A stretch of 9,408 nucleotides of DNA from J013 sp038521775 (GCA_038521775.1 JBCBKN010000165.1:1-9408), one strand, 5' to 3'. Shown: positions 1 to 7,122, counted from the stretch's first letter. Notes: generated by a model from the sequence alone, not told the origin. Translations and numbers: made by a program.

Positions 1-109
1 GCCAAGACGGCGCTCGGCGCGGCTCCCGGGCGGGCGCAAATACCGAGCTGCTTTGCTGGGGCGCCCGATCTCGAAAGGCGTGACGCAAAGGGACGGCGCG
101 GCGCTTGGC
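1..109. other. Left edge, no supported gene
   Basis: This stretch lies downstream of the minus-strand hydrolase. Both strands were read. The open frames that cross it are short or continue as antisense shadows of the hydrolase, and none gives a recognisable protein. No convincing hairpin with a T-run was seen, so no terminator is called for the hydrolase operon. A gene reaching in from the left cannot be excluded. Confidence 0.4.
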
Positions 110-1042
110 CTAAAAACCCTGGGCTGTCAAAAACGCCTGCGTCATCTTCCAGACCTGCCCGCGGAGCTCGGGCGTCTCCATCCAGGGCTCGTGCCGCGCG
201 CCGGTCAGCTCCTCAAGCCGCGCGTGCGGCATCTTGGCAAATCTCGACTGGATCGCCTCGGCCGAGACCACCCGCTCGGCCGTGCCCAGAAAGCCCAGAA
301 CCGGCAGGGCCGGCCCCGGCAGGCGGACCAGCGCGTCGATCTCGCGAAAGGCCGCATCGGCCCAGGCAAAGCTCGGTCCGGCCAGACCAAGCTCGGGATG
401 GGCCAGAAGATGCGCGATCATGCGCTCATACTGCGCCCGGTCCGAGGTCAGATCGTTGCCGTCAAAACCGGCCTCCAGCACATAGGGCTCGGCCTTGCTA
501 CCCGGCGCGCGGCGAAGCCCCAGCCCCAACGCCGTGCCGAACCGCGCAAGCAGGCGGGCCAGCGGCTGCATCCAGGGCTCAAGCGCGATGCCCCACATCG
601 GCGAGGTGAACACCGCCGCCTGCACGCCCAGCCCGCGCAGCAGGGCGCGCAGCCCGATCGCGCCGCCCATGGAATGGGCGATCAGGACCCGCGGTCCGGG
701 ATGGGCGGAGACCTGCGGCAGCGCCAGCATGGCCGCCAGATCCTCCTGATACTCTGCAAAGCGCCCGACATGGCCGAGCATCGGATCGGGCGGCCGGGTC
801 GAGAGCCCCTGGCCGCGCCAGTCGATCACCGCCGTGCCGAAACCCGCATCGGCCAGCAGGGTCATCACCTGGCCGTACTTTTCGACATATTCCGTGCGCC
901 CCGGCAGAATCAGCGCCAGACCGCGCGGACCCCGCGGCGACAGCGCCACGCGCAGGCGGACCTCACCCGCGGTGACATACCAGGCCGTCGTCCCCTCAGG
1001 CGCGCCGGCGATCTTGGCGAAAAACGGCGCGGGCTGGGCCAT
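110..1042 (-). CDS. Alpha/beta hydrolase, PldB-like (lysophospholipase / monoacylglycerol lipase type)
   Basis: This is a 310-residue alpha/beta hydrolase, probably cytoplasmic, since no signal peptide or membrane segment is seen. The nucleophile elbow reads AHSMGG, placing the catalytic Ser at residue 124. An upstream LILPGRTEYVEKY stretch matches the oxyanion-hole region of the PldB-like family. The catalytic His is H284 in GARHEPW. The acid position after the last core strand reads FLGTAERVV, so it appears to be Glu256 rather than the usual Asp. The family hydrolyses carboxylic esters of lipids such as lysophospholipids or monoacylglycerols; the actual substrate is not shown. The gene follows the SCP2 gene by 29 bases on the same strand, so the two are probably cotranscribed. 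No good Shine-Dalgarno precedes the ATG at 1042, which fits translation as a second operon gene. The family call is firm and the substrate is inference. Confidence 0.9.
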   Translation of the reverse strand: MAQPAPFFAKIAGAPEGTTAWYVTAGEVRLRVALSPRGPRGLALILPGRTEYVEKYGQVMTLLADAGFGTAVIDWRGQGLSTRPPDPMLGHVGRFAEYQEDLAAMLALPQVSAHPGPRVLIAHSMGGAIGLRALLRGLGVQAAVFTSPMWGIALEPWMQPLARLLARFGTALGLGLRRAPGSKAEPYVLEAGFDGNDLTSDRAQYERMIAHLLAHPELGLAGPSFAWADAAFREIDALVRLPGPALPVLGFLGTAERVVSAEAIQSRFAKMPHARLEELTGARHEPWMETPELRGQVWKMTQAFLTAQGF

Positions 1043-1071
1043 CTGGTCGTGAGCCGGTTGCAGCGGTCCGG

Positions 1072-1362
1072 TCAGGCCAGCAGGCTGGCCAGTTTCATCG
1101 CCGCCCCCATATCGCCGGCCACTTTCAGCCGCCCGGTCATATAGGCCGTCGTCGCGTTCACCTCACCGTCGAGAATGCCCCGGAAGGTGTCGACATCCGC
1201 GGTGAGCGTGACCTCGGTGTCATCGTCGGCCGCGCGCACGCCATCGCCATCGATGACGATCGATCCCTCATCCTCAATGTGAAACTTTGCCGAGGCGTCG
1301 ACCTTCTCGTCGCCCAGCTTTTCCTTCAGCGCCTCGACGGCCTGATCAATAACGTCGCTCAT
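1072..1362 (-). CDS. SCP2 sterol-binding domain protein
   Basis: This 96-residue protein consists almost entirely of one SCP2 (sterol carrier protein 2) fold. The diagnostic part is the C-terminal half, with alternating acidic strands (DDDTEVTLTADVDTF) followed by GILDGEVNATTAYMTGRLKVAGDMGAAMKLA. The family binds lipids or fatty acyl groups in a hydrophobic tunnel; bacterial single-domain members usually have no assigned ligand. The ATG at 1362 is chosen over an in-frame start at 1407 because an AAAGGAAAAG ribosome-binding site lies just upstream of it, and because the extra 15 residues do not look like family sequence. No signal peptide is seen, so it should be cytosolic. It is the first gene of a likely two-gene unit with the lipid hydrolase, and it might present lipid substrate to it (inference). 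Confidence 0.9.
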   Translation of the reverse strand: MSDVIDQAVEALKEKLGDEKVDASAKFHIEDEGSIVIDGDGVRAADDDTEVTLTADVDTFRGILDGEVNATTAYMTGRLKVAGDMGAAMKLASLLA

Positions 1363-1458
1363 CTGACTTTTCCTTTCCGGACCCCACCGGGCCAGCTCCG
1401 ACCCCACAAGCGCGGAGACCCTCTCGATTTCGTCGCAATCGGTGCTAATCTACCCGGC

Positions 1459-2145
1459 ATGACCGAGCATGCAAAGATCGCGAGTCGCGCTGCCGTTGCG
1501 TCAGCGCTGTTTGGGGCGCTGGCCGGGCTCTGCTGGGGCCTGAGCAGCCCCGCAGCACTTGCCCAGAGCACCGATCCGGGCATCGATCCGGGCATAGATC
1601 CGATGTCGCCCGAGGAGGAGGCCGCCGAGGCCCCGGCCGAGACCGGCCCCACCCAGCGCCCGAGTGCCGAGGAAGAGCTTGCCGTGCTGCTGGAGGCGCT
1701 GCGCGACCCCGAGGCGCCGAACCCCGAGGCGATGGAAGAGCGGATTGTGGAGCTGTGGAGCCGCTCGGGCTCGGCCACCGCCGATCTCCTGTTGGAACGC
1801 GGGCGCGCGGCATTGGGCGCGCAGGAGCTTGGCATCGCCATCGGCCATCTGACCGCGCTGACCGATCATGCGCCGGATTTTGCCGAAGGCTGGAACGCCC
1901 GCGCGACGGCGTTTTTCATGATGGAGGAGTTCGGTCTGGCCATGGCCGACATCGAGCGGGTGCTGGAGCTGAACCCCGAGCATTTCGGCGCTCTGGCCGG
2001 GCTGGGGCTGATCCTCGATCAAACCGGCCGGCCCGAGGCGGCCCTTGCCGCGTTCCGGGAGGCACAGCGCCTCAACCCGCATCGCGACCAGATCAACCAG
2101 GCCGTGGACCGGCTTGCACCGGAGGTTGACGGTCAGCAGCTCTGA
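1459..2145 (+). CDS. Exported tetratricopeptide-repeat protein
   Basis: This 228-residue protein begins with a Sec-type signal peptide: Lys6 and Arg10, a hydrophobic core at about 11-29, and an AxA site (A-L-A, 33-35) with likely cleavage after Ala35. It should therefore be periplasmic. There is no lipobox. After a short DPGIDPGIDPM repeat and an acidic, Pro/Glu-rich linker (about 48-75), helical TPR units follow at roughly 107-140, 142-173 and 176-208. The central one (WNARATAFFMMEEF ... ERVLELNP) is the clearest. TPR domains mediate protein-protein contacts, and the partner is unknown. The ATG at 1459 is chosen because it places the signal peptide at the N-terminus; the open frame extends upstream to 1279, but that part is antisense to the SCP2 gene. 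No Shine-Dalgarno is seen. The gene is divergent from the SCP2 pair and lies 71 bases before the helicase. Confidence 0.88.
   Translation: MTEHAKIASRAAVASALFGALAGLCWGLSSPAALAQSTDPGIDPGIDPMSPEEEAAEAPAETGPTQRPSAEEELAVLLEALRDPEAPNPEAMEERIVELWSRSGSATADLLLERGRAALGAQELGIAIGHLTALTDHAPDFAEGWNARATAFFMMEEFGLAMADIERVLELNPEHFGALAGLGLILDQTGRPEAALAAFREAQRLNPHRDQINQAVDRLAPEVDGQQL
1573..1602 (+). repeat. 12-bp tandem repeat, 2.5 copies
   Basis: Two 12-base units, GATCCGGGCATC and GATCCGGGCATA, are followed by the first six bases of a third. They are in frame and encode DPGI-DPGI-DP just after the signal peptide of the TPR protein. This is a small slippage-type expansion in a linker. Confidence 0.8.
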
Positions 2146-2216
2146 CCCGCGCTGCGGCCGCCATTCACCGACCCCCAACCCATCCAATTTGCCAGCCGAC
2201 GGTGCCTGAAGCCGCC

Positions 2217-5200
2217 ATGTTCGACACTGCGCATCCCAGGGACGGCACCGTCACGTCGGTGCTGGGTCCGACCAACACCGGCAAGACGCATTATGCGATC
2301 GAGCGGATGCTGGCGCACCGGACCGGGGTGTTCGGGCTGCCGCTGCGGCTTTTGGCGCGCGAGGTCTATGACCGGATCGTGGCGCTGCGCGGCCCCTCGG
2401 TGGTCGCACTTGTCACGGGCGAGGAGCGGATCGTGCCGCCGCGCACCCAGTACTGGGTCTGCACGGTCGAGGCGATGCCCCTGGAGATCGGCGCCGATTT
2501 CGTTGCGGTGGACGAAATCCAGCTTTGTGCTGATCCGGACCGGGGGCATGTCTTCACCGACCGGCTGCTCAGCGCGCGGGGCCTGCATGAGACGCTGTTT
2601 CTGGGCGCCGAGACCATGCGCGGCCGGATCGCCACGCTGATCCCCGGCTCGCGACTGATGCGGCGCGAGCGGTTCTCCAAGCTGAGCTATGCGGGGTCCA
2701 AGAAGCTCTCGCGCCTGCCGGCCCGCTCGGCCGTGGTGGGGTTCTCGGTCGATGCGGTCTATGCGATGGCCGAGCTCTTGCGCCGCCAGCGGGGCGGGGC
2801 GGCGGTGGTGATGGGCGCGCTCAGCCCGCGCACCCGCAATGCCCAGGTGGCACTCTATCAGAACGGCGATGTGGATTACATGGTCGCCACCGACGCCATC
2901 GGCATGGGGCTCAATCTCGACATTCGCCATGTTGCGTTTGCCGGTCTTTCCAAATTCGACGGGCGCCGGTCGCGCCCCCTCCATGCCAATGAGCTGGCCC
3001 AGATTGCCGGGCGCGCCGGGCGCCATGAAAATGACGGCTCGTTCGGGGTGACCGGCGAGGCCGGCCCGCTTGACGACACGCTGGTTGCGGCCATCGAGCA
3101 GCACCGCTTTGCCCCGGTCACCCGGCTGCAATGGCGCAATGCGCGGCTCGAATTCGGCTCGGCCGAGGCGCTGATCGCCAGTCTGGAGGCCGCGGCCCCG
3201 CGCGACGACCTGATCCGGGCGCGCGAAGCCGACGATCTGGCCGCCCTGCGCGCGCTCTCCGCCGAGCCACAGATCGCGCCGCGGCTGCGCGAGGCCCGCG
3301 ATGTGCGCCGGTTGTGGGATGTTTGTCAGATCCCCGACTTTCGCAAGGTCGGCCCTGGCGAGCATACCGAACTGCTGGCCCGGATTTTCGGTTTTCTCGC
3401 CACCGCTCCGGGGTATATTCCCTCCGATTGGCTGGCCGGGCAGCTGCGCCGCATTGATCGGTGCGACGGGGATATCGACGCGCTGTCGCGTCGTCTCGCC
3501 TATGTCCGGACCTGGACCTATGTTGCCCAGCGATCCGGCTGGGTTGAAGCGGAGGATGAATGGCGTGACGAGACACGCGCCGTCGAGGACCGGCTCTCGG
3601 ATGCGCTGCATGCGCGTCTGACCCAGCGATTCGTGGACCGCCGCACAAGTGTGCTCGTCAAGCGCCTGAAGCAAAGGGAGAGGCTCGTGGCCGAAGTCGA
3701 CAGCGGCGGCGCGGTGACCGTCGAAGGCCAGTTTATGGGCCGGCTGGAGGGGTTTCTCTTCCATCCCGACCCCGAAGCATCGCCCGATGAGGCGCGCAAT
3801 CTGCGCTCGGCCGGCCGCGAGGCGTTGCAGGTCGAGTTCAACAAGCGCGCCGACCGGTTCTACAATGCCCCCGATCCCGAGATCGGGCTGACCGAGCAGG
3901 GCGGGCTGATGTGGGGCGCGCATGCGGTGGGGCGGCTTGCGCCCGGCCCCGATCCGTTTTCGCCCGAGGTGCGCGCCTTTGTCGATGAGGATGCCGCACC
4001 CGCGGTGTCGGAAAAGGTGACCCGCCGGCTCACCCATTGGATCAACCGCCGCATCGCGTTGCAATTCGAGCCCCTGATGAAGATGCGCGACGACGAGGCT
4101 GTGACTGGGCTTGCCCGGGGCGTCGCCTTCCGTCTGGTCGAGGCGCTGGGCGTGATCCCGCGCGAAGAGATTGCCGCCGACATCAAGGCGCTGGATCAGG
4201 ACGCGCGGTCCGGGCTGCGCAAGCATGGCGTGCGGTTCGGCCAGTACACGATTTTCCAGACCGCAGTGCTCAAACCCGCGCCGACGCAGCTGCGCCTGGT
4301 GCTTTGGGGTCTGGCCGCGGGGCTGGAGGAGTTTCCCGAGGCACCGCCGCCCGGGCATGTCACCCTGGCCGCGCGCGAAGGCATGCCGGCGGGCTATTAT
4401 GCCAAATCGGGCTATCGCGAGGCCGGAGAGCGGGCGATCCGCATCGACATGCTAGAGCGTCTGGCTGATATGATCCGCAGCCGCGACACCCGTGCCGGGT
4501 TTGAGGCGACGCCCGATATGCTGTCGATCACCGGGCTTTCGCTTGAGCAATTCGCGCTGTTGATGCAGGGGCTGGGCTATCAGGCCGAGCGGGGCGAGCG
4601 GCCCAAGCAGCGGCCGGCGCCGAAACCTGCCGCTGCGCGCCCAGGCGACGGTGGGGCGTCGCCAGCCTCCGATGCGCCCGTTGCGACCGATGGGCCCGAC
4701 GCGCCCGAAGTGACTGCGGACCAGGCGGGGTCGACTGCTGCGGGCGAGGGCGCTTCCGGCATGGCGGAGGATGCGGCCTCGATGCCGCCGGCAGAAACTG
4801 CGCAGCCGCTCTCCGAGCCTGGCACCGTGGATGGCCAGGCCGATGGCGCCGCCACAGAAAGCGATCTTGCCACAACACCCCTGGCTGAAGATGCGGCCAT
4901 GGCCGAGGCCGGGTCGGTGGGCATGCCGGACCAGGATGACCCCGAGGCAAGTGCCGCGCCTATCCAGACCGACGCGGACCAGACAGCAAGCGCTGAGCCC
5001 GACAGCGCACCGGGGTTGGCCGCCATCATGTCTGAGGATGGCGCGGGCCAGCCAGCCTCCGAACCCGCTGCCGCCGAACCACCTCACTCGGAACCCGCCG
5101 CCCCCGAGCCTATTGCTTCCGAACCGGCTGTCTCGGAATCTGCTGTGCCTGCTTCTAGTGAGCTAGAACCGCCGGCCTCGGAGGCGTCTGACCCGACCCG

Positions 5201-6101
5201 GAGCGGCCCGCCCGCATCCGATGTGGCCCCGTCCGACGTGGCCCCGCCCGACGTGGCCCCGTCCGACGTGGCCCCGCCCGATACGGTGGAGTCCGAGACG
5301 GCCCAATCCGAGACGGCCCAGTCCGACACGGCCCAATCGGATGGGGCGCAGTCCGATGCCGCGTTGTCCGATGCAGCGCTGTCCGATGCGGGGCACCTGG
5401 ATGCAGAGCCCGAGGCCGCATCTCCAGATGAGGGCAGCGCACCCGCCGAAACCTCTGATTGGGTGACAGCCGATCCGGCCGACCCGGCCGACCCGACCGC
5501 GCCGGCCGAGATGGAGGTGTTCTACCTTTTCCGCTGGGTGCCGCAGCGGCGCGGCGCGGCGCGGCCTCGGCCCGATCGCGGGCGGCGGGGGAGCGATGCG
5601 CCCGCGCATCGACGCGAAGGCTCCGGCGGCCCGGCGGGCGCTGCCGACGCCAACACGACGCCACCCGGCGAAGACGGGGCGGCGGGCGAGCAGCAGCGGC
5701 GTCCTGGCGGGGGGCGCCGGCGCGGCAAGGGGCGCGCGTCACAATCCCAGGGCGAGGGGCCGGGCGCGGCATCGCAGGCGCGTGGCGGTCAGGGCGACCG
5801 GGGCACAAACCCCTCGGGCAAAGGCCAGCACACACGAAACCGTGACGAGGAGGCCCGCGGGACGGGTCCCCGGCGCGAGGAAAGCGGGCCCGGGGGCGGA
5901 AAGCGCGACAAGCAGCGGAACAAGGGCGGCGGGCGGCCGCGCGATGGCGGCAAGCCGGGCGACCGCAAGCCCGGCGATAAGGCGGGTCTGCGCACCTATA
6001 CCGCGGCGCCGCCGGGCAAGACCGACAAGGCGCGCAAGCCCGAGGTCGACCCCGACAACCCGTTCGCCGCGCTGCTCGCCCTCAAGCAACCGCCCGAATG
6101 A
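2217..6101 (+). CDS. SUV3-like superfamily 2 RNA helicase with long acidic arm and basic tail
   Basis: This 1294-residue protein has a SUV3/mitochondrial-type helicase core. Walker A is GPTNTGKT (17-24). Motif II is DEIQ (99-102), as in SUV3 rather than DEAD. Motif V is VATDAIGMGLNLD (223-235) and motif VI is QIAGRAGR (262-269). A conserved C-terminal region continues to about residue 790. SUV3-family enzymes unwind RNA 3'-to-5' with ATP, and the alphaproteobacterial members are presumed RNA-metabolism enzymes. From about 800 to 1095 the protein becomes Ala/Ser/Pro/Glu/Asp-rich and probably disordered, and includes a pentapeptide repeat. After a short VFYLFRW motif (about 1100) comes a basic Gly/Arg/Lys-rich tail, and the protein ends in DPDNPFAALLALKQPPE, a short ordered-looking end. 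The ATG at 2217 is chosen; an in-frame GTG at 2202 would add five residues, and neither has a clear Shine-Dalgarno. The S4-domain gene follows after 67 bases. The helicase call is firm and the substrate is inference. Confidence 0.9.
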   Translation: MFDTAHPRDGTVTSVLGPTNTGKTHYAIERMLAHRTGVFGLPLRLLAREVYDRIVALRGPSVVALVTGEERIVPPRTQYWVCTVEAMPLEIGADFVAVDEIQLCADPDRGHVFTDRLLSARGLHETLFLGAETMRGRIATLIPGSRLMRRERFSKLSYAGSKKLSRLPARSAVVGFSVDAVYAMAELLRRQRGGAAVVMGALSPRTRNAQVALYQNGDVDYMVATDAIGMGLNLDIRHVAFAGLSKFDGRRSRPLHANELAQIAGRAGRHENDGSFGVTGEAGPLDDTLVAAIEQHRFAPVTRLQWRNARLEFGSAEALIASLEAAAPRDDLIRAREADDLAALRALSAEPQIAPRLREARDVRRLWDVCQIPDFRKVGPGEHTELLARIFGFLATAPGYIPSDWLAGQLRRIDRCDGDIDALSRRLAYVRTWTYVAQRSGWVEAEDEWRDETRAVEDRLSDALHARLTQRFVDRRTSVLVKRLKQRERLVAEVDSGGAVTVEGQFMGRLEGFLFHPDPEASPDEARNLRSAGREALQVEFNKRADRFYNAPDPEIGLTEQGGLMWGAHAVGRLAPGPDPFSPEVRAFVDEDAAPAVSEKVTRRLTHWINRRIALQFEPLMKMRDDEAVTGLARGVAFRLVEALGVIPREEIAADIKALDQDARSGLRKHGVRFGQYTIFQTAVLKPAPTQLRLVLWGLAAGLEEFPEAPPPGHVTLAAREGMPAGYYAKSGYREAGERAIRIDMLERLADMIRSRDTRAGFEATPDMLSITGLSLEQFALLMQGLGYQAERGERPKQRPAPKPAAARPGDGGASPASDAPVATDGPDAPEVTADQAGSTAAGEGASGMAEDAASMPPAETAQPLSEPGTVDGQADGAATESDLATTPLAEDAAMAEAGSVGMPDQDDPEASAAPIQTDADQTASAEPDSAPGLAAIMSEDGAGQPASEPAAAEPPHSEPAAPEPIASEPAVSESAVPASSELEPPASEASDPTRSGPPASDVAPSDVAPPDVAPSDVAPPDTVESETAQSETAQSDTAQSDGAQSDAALSDAALSDAGHLDAEPEAASPDEGSAPAETSDWVTADPADPADPTAPAEMEVFYLFRWVPQRRGAARPRPDRGRRGSDAPAHRREGSGGPAGAADANTTPPGEDGAAGEQQRRPGGGRRRGKGRASQSQGEGPGAASQARGGQGDRGTNPSGKGQHTRNRDEEARGTGPRREESGPGGGKRDKQRNKGGGRPRDGGKPGDRKPGDKAGLRTYTAAPPGKTDKARKPEVDPDNPFAALLALKQPPE
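5217..5396 (+). repeat. 15-bp tandem repeat array inside the helicase gene (12 units)
   Basis: Twelve contiguous 15-base units begin TCCGA or CCCGA in most copies. The first five resemble TCCGACGTGGCCCCG and the later ones drift to TCCGAGACGGCCCAA and TCCGATGCAGCGCTG. The array is exactly in frame, so each unit encodes one pentapeptide: SDVAP, PDVAP, SDVAP, PDTVE, SETAQ, SETAQ, SDTAQ, SDGAQ, SDAAL and so on. Copy number can therefore change without breaking the frame. Similarity is highest in the first four units and decays downstream, consistent with recent expansion at the 5' end. Confidence 0.9.
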
Positions 6102-6114
6102 CCGCAATTGCGGT
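6101..6114. repeat. 14-bp perfect palindrome at the helicase stop codon
   Basis: ACCGCAATTGCGGT reads the same on both strands and starts at the last base of the helicase stop codon. As RNA it could only form a 5-bp stem with an AATT loop and has no T-run after it, so it is a weak terminator at best. It could be a protein-binding site ahead of the S4-domain gene, but no regulator family is suggested by the sequence. Confidence 0.5.
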
Positions 6115-6168
6115 GAGCGGCCGCATGGAGCGCCCCGAATTGGGGGGAGGGCGCGCGCGGGGGTCCCG

Positions 6169-6480
6169 ATGGGCGATGTGACCGACACAGCGGCGATGCG
6201 TCTCGACAAATGGCTGTTCTATGCGCGGTTTTTTCGCAGCCGCGGGCGCGCATCGGAGCTTGTCGAGGCAGGCCGTCTGCGCATCAATGGCGCACGGACC
6301 AAAAAACCGGGGGCTCGGGTGCGGCCGGGCGATGTGCTGACCTTTCCGCAGGCCGGGGCGATCCGCGTGGTGCGCATCCTCGCGATTGCCGCGCGGCGCG
6401 GTCCGGCGGTCGAGGCGCAGACGCTTTATTCGGATCTTGCACCGGCAGGCCTGACCGAGCCCTGCGATCCGCCCGTCTAG
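6169..6480 (+). CDS. S4-domain RNA-binding protein, Hsp15 (HslR)-like
   Basis: This 103-residue basic protein carries a single S4 domain over residues 10-60 (MRLDKWLFYARFFRSRGRASELV, then GRLRINGARTKKPGARVRPGDVL). This is the standard S4 layout of a first helix, a second helix ending before RLRING, and the PGD turn. In E. coli, Hsp15 with this domain is a heat-shock protein that binds 50S subunits carrying stalled peptidyl-tRNA and helps recycle them. Whether this shorter protein does the same is inference. The ATG at 6169 is chosen; a GGAGGG run at 6146-6151 is too far upstream (17 bases) to be ideal, and Met10 at 6196 is a possible alternative. It follows the helicase by 67 bases on the same strand, suggesting cotranscription of two RNA-acting proteins. 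Confidence 0.88.
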   Translation: MGDVTDTAAMRLDKWLFYARFFRSRGRASELVEAGRLRINGARTKKPGARVRPGDVLTFPQAGAIRVVRILAIAARRGPAVEAQTLYSDLAPAGLTEPCDPPV

Positions 6481-6563
6481 GCGCAGCAGAGGGTGGCGTC
6501 CGCGCGCCTGGGCGGCAGCGCCTCGGCCCGATGCATGTGAGCTTTGGGCGCGGGCGGCTGGGC

Positions 6564-6592
6564 TTGAACCCCCCTTCGGCGAGGCATACAAG
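6564..6592 (+). promoter_or_regulatory. Candidate fdxA promoter
   Basis: TTGAAC (6564-6569) and TACAAG (6587-6592) are separated by 17 bases, each matching four of six positions of the housekeeping -35 and -10 hexamers. Read as a heat-shock type promoter, CTTGAA (6563-6568) followed 14 bases later by GGCATACA is also a partial fit. The site lies about 55 bases before the fdxA start. Both readings are pattern matches only. Confidence 0.4.
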
Positions 6593-6645
6593 TTTGGTGC
6601 ACCGTGACGCGTGTGATCGTGCGGCCGGCACCCGGAGAGACGCAG

Positions 6646-6984
6646 ATGACTTATATCGTGACCGACAATTGCATTGGCTGCAAGTATACCGACTGCGTCG
6701 AGGTCTGTCCGGTCGACTGCTTTTACGAAGGCGCCAACATGCTCGTCATCCATCCCGATGAGTGCATAGATTGCGGCGTGTGCGAGCCGGAATGCCCGGC
6801 CGATGCGATCCGTCCGGACACGGAGCCGGATATGGAGCGCTGGGTCGAGTTCAACCGCAAATACTCGATTGCCTGGCCCAATATTGTCTCGCGGCGCGAC
6901 CCTCTGCCAGAGGCCGAAGACCTGGACGGCACCCAAAACAAGCTTGAGACGCATTTCTTAGAGGCACCGGGCGAAGGCGACTGA
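6646..6984 (+). CDS. fdxA: Ferredoxin FdxA, seven-iron [3Fe-4S][4Fe-4S] type
   Basis: This 112-residue protein is a cytoplasmic electron carrier closely resembling Azotobacter ferredoxin I. All cluster ligands are present. By alignment with that protein, Cys9, Cys17 and Cys50 hold the [3Fe-4S] cluster and Cys21, Cys40, Cys43 and Cys46 hold the [4Fe-4S] cluster. The two non-ligand cysteines, Cys12 and Cys25, are also kept. Diagnostic strings are CKYTDCVEVCPVDCFYEG and HPDECIDCGVCEPECP. Only the N-terminal two-thirds binds clusters; the rest is the usual family extension, and the total length is normal. The ATG at 6646 is preceded by GGAGAG with a 6-base spacer, so it is preferred over the in-frame start at 6604. 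The electron donor and acceptor are not shown by the context. It has its own candidate promoter and probably its own transcript. Confidence 0.96.
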   Translation: MTYIVTDNCIGCKYTDCVEVCPVDCFYEGANMLVIHPDECIDCGVCEPECPADAIRPDTEPDMERWVEFNRKYSIAWPNIVSRRDPLPEAEDLDGTQNKLETHFLEAPGEGD

Positions 6985-7050
6985 CCCCGAAAACCGGTTC
7001 TGTCAGCCCTGTCAGGGCCTTGCCGCACCGCCGAACTCAGCCGTTTTGCA

Positions 7051-7077
7051 CCGCAGCATCACGATGTGACGCAGCGG
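7051..7077. repeat. 27-bp imperfect palindrome upstream of the carD promoter
   Basis: The half-sites CCGC-GC-TCAC and GTGA-GC-GCGG are symmetric about position 7064. Ten of thirteen base pairs match; the exceptions are A7055/A7073, A7058/C7070 and a central G/T. The inner core is TCAC-N3-GTGA. It could be an operator about 75 bases upstream of the presumed carD transcription start, or the stem of a 3' hairpin on the fdxA transcript. There is no strong T-run after it, which argues mildly against a terminator. Confidence 0.6.
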
Positions 7078-7122
7078 AACTGTAGTCCATTATTTACAAA
7101 GCTTCCAGAATCGCTCCCGCAG

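Noticed and set aside
53..1144. A 363-residue plus-strand open frame opposite the hydrolase
   Set aside because: It is antisense to a clear alpha/beta hydrolase, its product is Arg/Gly/Gln-rich with no family pattern, and long antisense frames are expected in GC-rich DNA.
1279..1458. Upstream extension of the TPR protein
   Set aside because: It is antisense to the SCP2 gene and would bury the signal peptide inside the protein.
2133..4358. A 741-residue minus-strand open frame opposite the helicase core
   Set aside because: The helicase motifs on the plus strand fix the real frame; the antisense product is His/Arg/Gly-rich shadow sequence with no recognisable domain.
5217..5396. CRISPR-like array
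   Set aside because: The 15-bp units are contiguous without spacers, diverge gradually, and are in frame inside a protein gene.
5155..5835. Minus-strand frames with repetitive products (for example TSDGATSGGA-type repeats)
   Set aside because: These are translations of the antisense strand of the 15-bp helicase repeat array.
6098..6181. A 27-codon open frame whose ATG overlaps the helicase stop codon (ATGA)
   Set aside because: The overlap is suggestive of coupling, but the product is short and Arg/Gly-rich, has no recognisable feature, and runs into the S4 gene in another frame.
7006..7018. Intrinsic terminator directly after fdxA (GCCCT/AGGGC hairpin)
   Set aside because: The stem is only five pairs and no T-run follows, so it is noted within the intergenic region but not called as a terminator.
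7090..7098. TTATTTACA as a DnaA box
   Set aside because: It matches eight of nine positions but stands alone, with no cluster of boxes or origin-type features; it is more likely part of the AT-rich carD promoter region.
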